Source: Kaistella palustris DSM 21579
Lineage (GTDB): Bacteria > Bacteroidota > Bacteroidia > Flavobacteriales > Weeksellaceae
Length of the DNA stretch: 64,000 nucleotides
Assembly (NCBI RefSeq): GCF_000422265.1
Contig: NZ_KE383812.1
Location: 200,091 to 264,090 of the forward strand
Direction: 5' to 3'
In this document: positions 62,356 through 64,000 of the stretch, piece after piece
How positions within the stretch are numbered: position 1 is the first letter of the stretch
Layout of the letters: each line of letters opens with the position of its first letter
Position numbers and translations under genes: made by a program
The notes under the pieces: generated by a model
Databases searched by the model: none
What the model was told of the DNA's origin: nothing
What the model saw: the letters and a program-made list of their open reading frames with translations, nothing else

Positions 62356-62826
62356 ATGAAAAAACTTTTACTGCTTACGGTACTTTCCCCGCTTTTCTCT
62401 TTTGCACAGGACATTTCATTAAACCTGAAAAGAGACATGTATCCGCTGTACATTATTAATGGGATCATTTCAAATGAGGTGCAGTCCAAACTTCTGAAAC
62501 CTACTGATATTTCGTCCGTAAGCATCTATAAATCCGACAGTTTACCGGAAAATCTTACAAGTTTCAAAAATTTTGCAAGCGACGGAATTGTGGAGATTTC
62601 ATTAAAGGAAAAAGAAGAAAACCCCACAGTTTCACTGGCACATCTGAATAAGAAAAACAGTCTGGATGAAATAAATCCTGTATACATCAACGGAACTTTG
62701 CTGCTGAATACCGACACCAAAGTGCTGGAAGAAGCCATCATCAAAACAGAGGTGATAGAAAATAAAGGCCAGAAATTCCTGAATATCTGGACCGTTGCAC
62801 CGAAGAGCTCGAAAGCGGTTTCCTGA
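62356..62826 (+). CDS. Secreted TonB-plug-like protein
   Basis: A 156-residue protein with a signal peptide ending SFAQ. The body resembles the plug domain of TonB-dependent receptors without a barrel: YIINGIISNEVQSKLLKPTD, then ISSVSIYKSDSLPENLTSF, then SDGIVEISLK. These mirror the plug pattern of a proposed name, a K-P-x-D/S-I segment and a closing strand of the G-V-I-x-I type. The second half (about 95-156) may repeat the fold (INPVYINGTLLLN). Stand-alone proteins of this kind occur in Bacteroidota and have no known role. It is convergent with the aminopeptidase gene, with 55 bases between stops. Confidence 0.55.
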   Translation: MKKLLLLTVLSPLFSFAQDISLNLKRDMYPLYIINGIISNEVQSKLLKPTDISSVSIYKSDSLPENLTSFKNFASDGIVEISLKEKEENPTVSLAHLNKKNSLDEINPVYINGTLLLNTDTKVLEEAIIKTEVIENKGQKFLNIWTVAPKSSKAVS

Positions 62827-62881
62827 ACAAACCGGCAGTCTATCCGATTACGGGATTTTTTCAGCTTACAAGGAAAATCAG

Positions 62882-64000
62882 CTATTCTTTTCTGAATTTG
62901 AGATTCTTCCCGGCGATTTTCAGGAAATATACGCCGGTCGGCAGCTCTTTCACACTGATCATATTTCCGGCTGTATATTTTCCTTTTTTAATGATTTGGC
63001 CGCTGACACTGTAAATTATAAATTCCTGATTCACAGCAATTCCTTTTAGAAGAAAGGCGTTGTGAACAGGATTGGGATAAAGTAATACTTCATCCTTCTG
63101 ACCTGAAAACACCGCCAGTGCCGGATCAAAAACCACCACCGAATTCTTTTCAATGATCTGACATTCTTTATTGAATTCCACTGCCGCCACCGGAAAATTT
63201 ACCGTTTTTGAAAATGCCTGACTATTGGAAGTATTTTCTAAAATAAGTTCGGCTGTTTCGCCGTTTGTGCCTGTAACAGTTACCGGCAGCGGTAATTCGA
63301 AAAAATTTACTGAAGGATCGCTCTGGCTTTGCGAAACAAGAAATTGCACATTGGGATTTCCTGCAGCTTGATTCCATTTTATAATATAACCCGGATAACC
63401 TTCGCCATAAATCCAGTCATTAAAGAATTCCGTAAAATCTTTTCCCGTGGATTGCAGGATCTGATTTTTAAAATCTTCGGTTTTTGCATATTGGTACGCA
63501 AATGCAGGATTTGCGGTGTAATCTTTTAACATCTGATAAAATGCGGCGTCGCCCAAAATCCATTTCATCATTCTAAGAACAAAACCCCCTTTCACGTAGG
63601 TCAGCCGGCCATTAAATACGGTGGAGACATTGGATAGATCACTGTCGGCTACGTAAATTCTACCATTTGGCAAACTCGTAATATTGCTTATCTGACCAGC
63701 CAGATGCGCCATAAATTCACCGTGAGTCATCAGATTTTTTTCAAAGATGAGCTGCTCTGCGAAGGTGGCAAAACCTTCGTTTAGCCAGGCATCATTCCAC
63801 GCGCCGCAGGTAATTTTATCACCAAACCACTGATGGGCAAGTTCGTGCGCAATTGTCGATCTGGCGAATGAATTCATCGACGACATGGTCTGATGCTCCA
63901 TGGCCGCACCATTCACAGCAAATTCCATGTGGCCGTATTTTTCCGCAGAAAAAGGATATGGCCCAAAGTAAGTTTCAAAAACAGTCATTGCTTCTTTGGT
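62882..64000 (-). CDS. M1 family aminopeptidase with T9SS sorting domain, partial
   Basis: The C-terminal part of a secreted zinc aminopeptidase. The reading frame stays open through the right edge, so the N-terminal beta domain and signal lie outside the window. The zinc site is HELAHQW (His48, His52 counted from the ATG at 63988) with the downstream glutamate in LNEGF, and the exopeptidase loop is GAAMEHQTM. After the catalytic domain a T9SS type A CTD of about 80 residues follows (VLLYPNPVHNAFLLKGI, YSVSGQIIKKG, ELPTGVYFLKI). It would be exported and then cleaved by PorU. Confidence 0.9.
   Translation of the reverse strand, partial: TKEAMTVFETYFGPYPFSAEKYGHMEFAVNGAAMEHQTMSSMNSFARSTIAHELAHQWFGDKITCGAWNDAWLNEGFATFAEQLIFEKNLMTHGEFMAHLAGQISNITSLPNGRIYVADSDLSNVSTVFNGRLTYVKGGFVLRMMKWILGDAAFYQMLKDYTANPAFAYQYAKTEDFKNQILQSTGKDFTEFFNDWIYGEGYPGYIIKWNQAAGNPNVQFLVSQSQSDPSVNFFELPLPVTVTGTNGETAELILENTSNSQAFSKTVNFPVAAVEFNKECQIIEKNSVVVFDPALAVFSGQKDEVLLYPNPVHNAFLLKGIAVNQEFIIYSVSGQIIKKGKYTAGNMISVKELPTGVYFLKIAGKNLKFRKE

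Overview
The window looks like chromosomal DNA from a member of the Bacteroidota, class Flavobacteriia, most like the Chryseobacterium/Kaistella/Epilithonimonas group. The support is: moderate to low GC; many start sites preceded by the Bacteroidota -7 promoter motif TAnnTTTG and few recognisable Shine-Dalgarno sequences; type IX secretion genes (porU, porV, gldJ); T9SS C-terminal sorting domains on several secreted proteins; a Sus-type starch locus; and short dispersed repeats of the kind common in this group. The assignment is inferred from gene content only.

Layout. 0-0.3 kb: a degenerate tRNA-like remnant and two terminators. 0.3-7.8 kb: an envelope/secreted cluster with a DUF6029-type outer membrane protein and a TlpA thioredoxin on the minus strand, then an Omp28-like lipoprotein, a small T9SS cargo protein and two large Omp28-domain T9SS cargo proteins on the plus strand. 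8-11 kb: a GldA-like ABC ATPase, an SRPBCC protein, a NUDIX hydrolase and MurF. 11-18 kb: gldJ divergent from porU-porV, the sortase core of type IX secretion. This machinery would process the CTD-bearing proteins at 3.7-7.8 kb and the M1 aminopeptidase at the right edge. 18-22.2 kb: a FUSC-type membrane protein, a phosphopantetheinyl transferase and adenosylhomocysteinase. 22.4-24.9 kb: three tandem secreted paralogues of unknown function. 25-30 kb: hemerythrin, DEAD-box helicase, a lipoprotein and a TonB-receptor-like outer membrane protein.

30-37.3 kb is a minus-strand purine operon read purM-purN-(DUF559)-purH-purD-guaA. It has a hairpin-rich leader with a terminator before purM. A DUF559 endonuclease-like gene sits inside it between inverted copies of a palindromic repeat. 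37.5-39.2 kb: DUF808 and pirin. 39.3-52.8 kb is a complete starch/maltodextrin utilisation locus on the minus strand, read susC-susD-susE-susF-GH97-GH13-SnoaL-like-MFS. Starch would be bound and imported by SusCDEF, cut by GH13 and GH97, and the product moved by the MFS carrier. No regulator is visible in the window.

52.8-64 kb holds housekeeping and small genes: metG, a methyltransferase, an Mpo1-like membrane protein, a small lipoprotein, an RsmI-like methylase, a low-molecular-weight phosphatase, dnaA, a thioesterase, peptidase E, a stress protein, a plug-like secreted protein and a truncated M1 aminopeptidase.

Most of the window is core genome. The strongest candidate for something undescribed is the DUF559 gene bracketed by inverted palindromic repeats, with a gene-free copy of the same repeat 8 kb away. 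Next are the pair of structured dispersed repeats, the purM leader, the secreted CxxC-containing Omp28 cluster, and the three tandem secreted paralogues.
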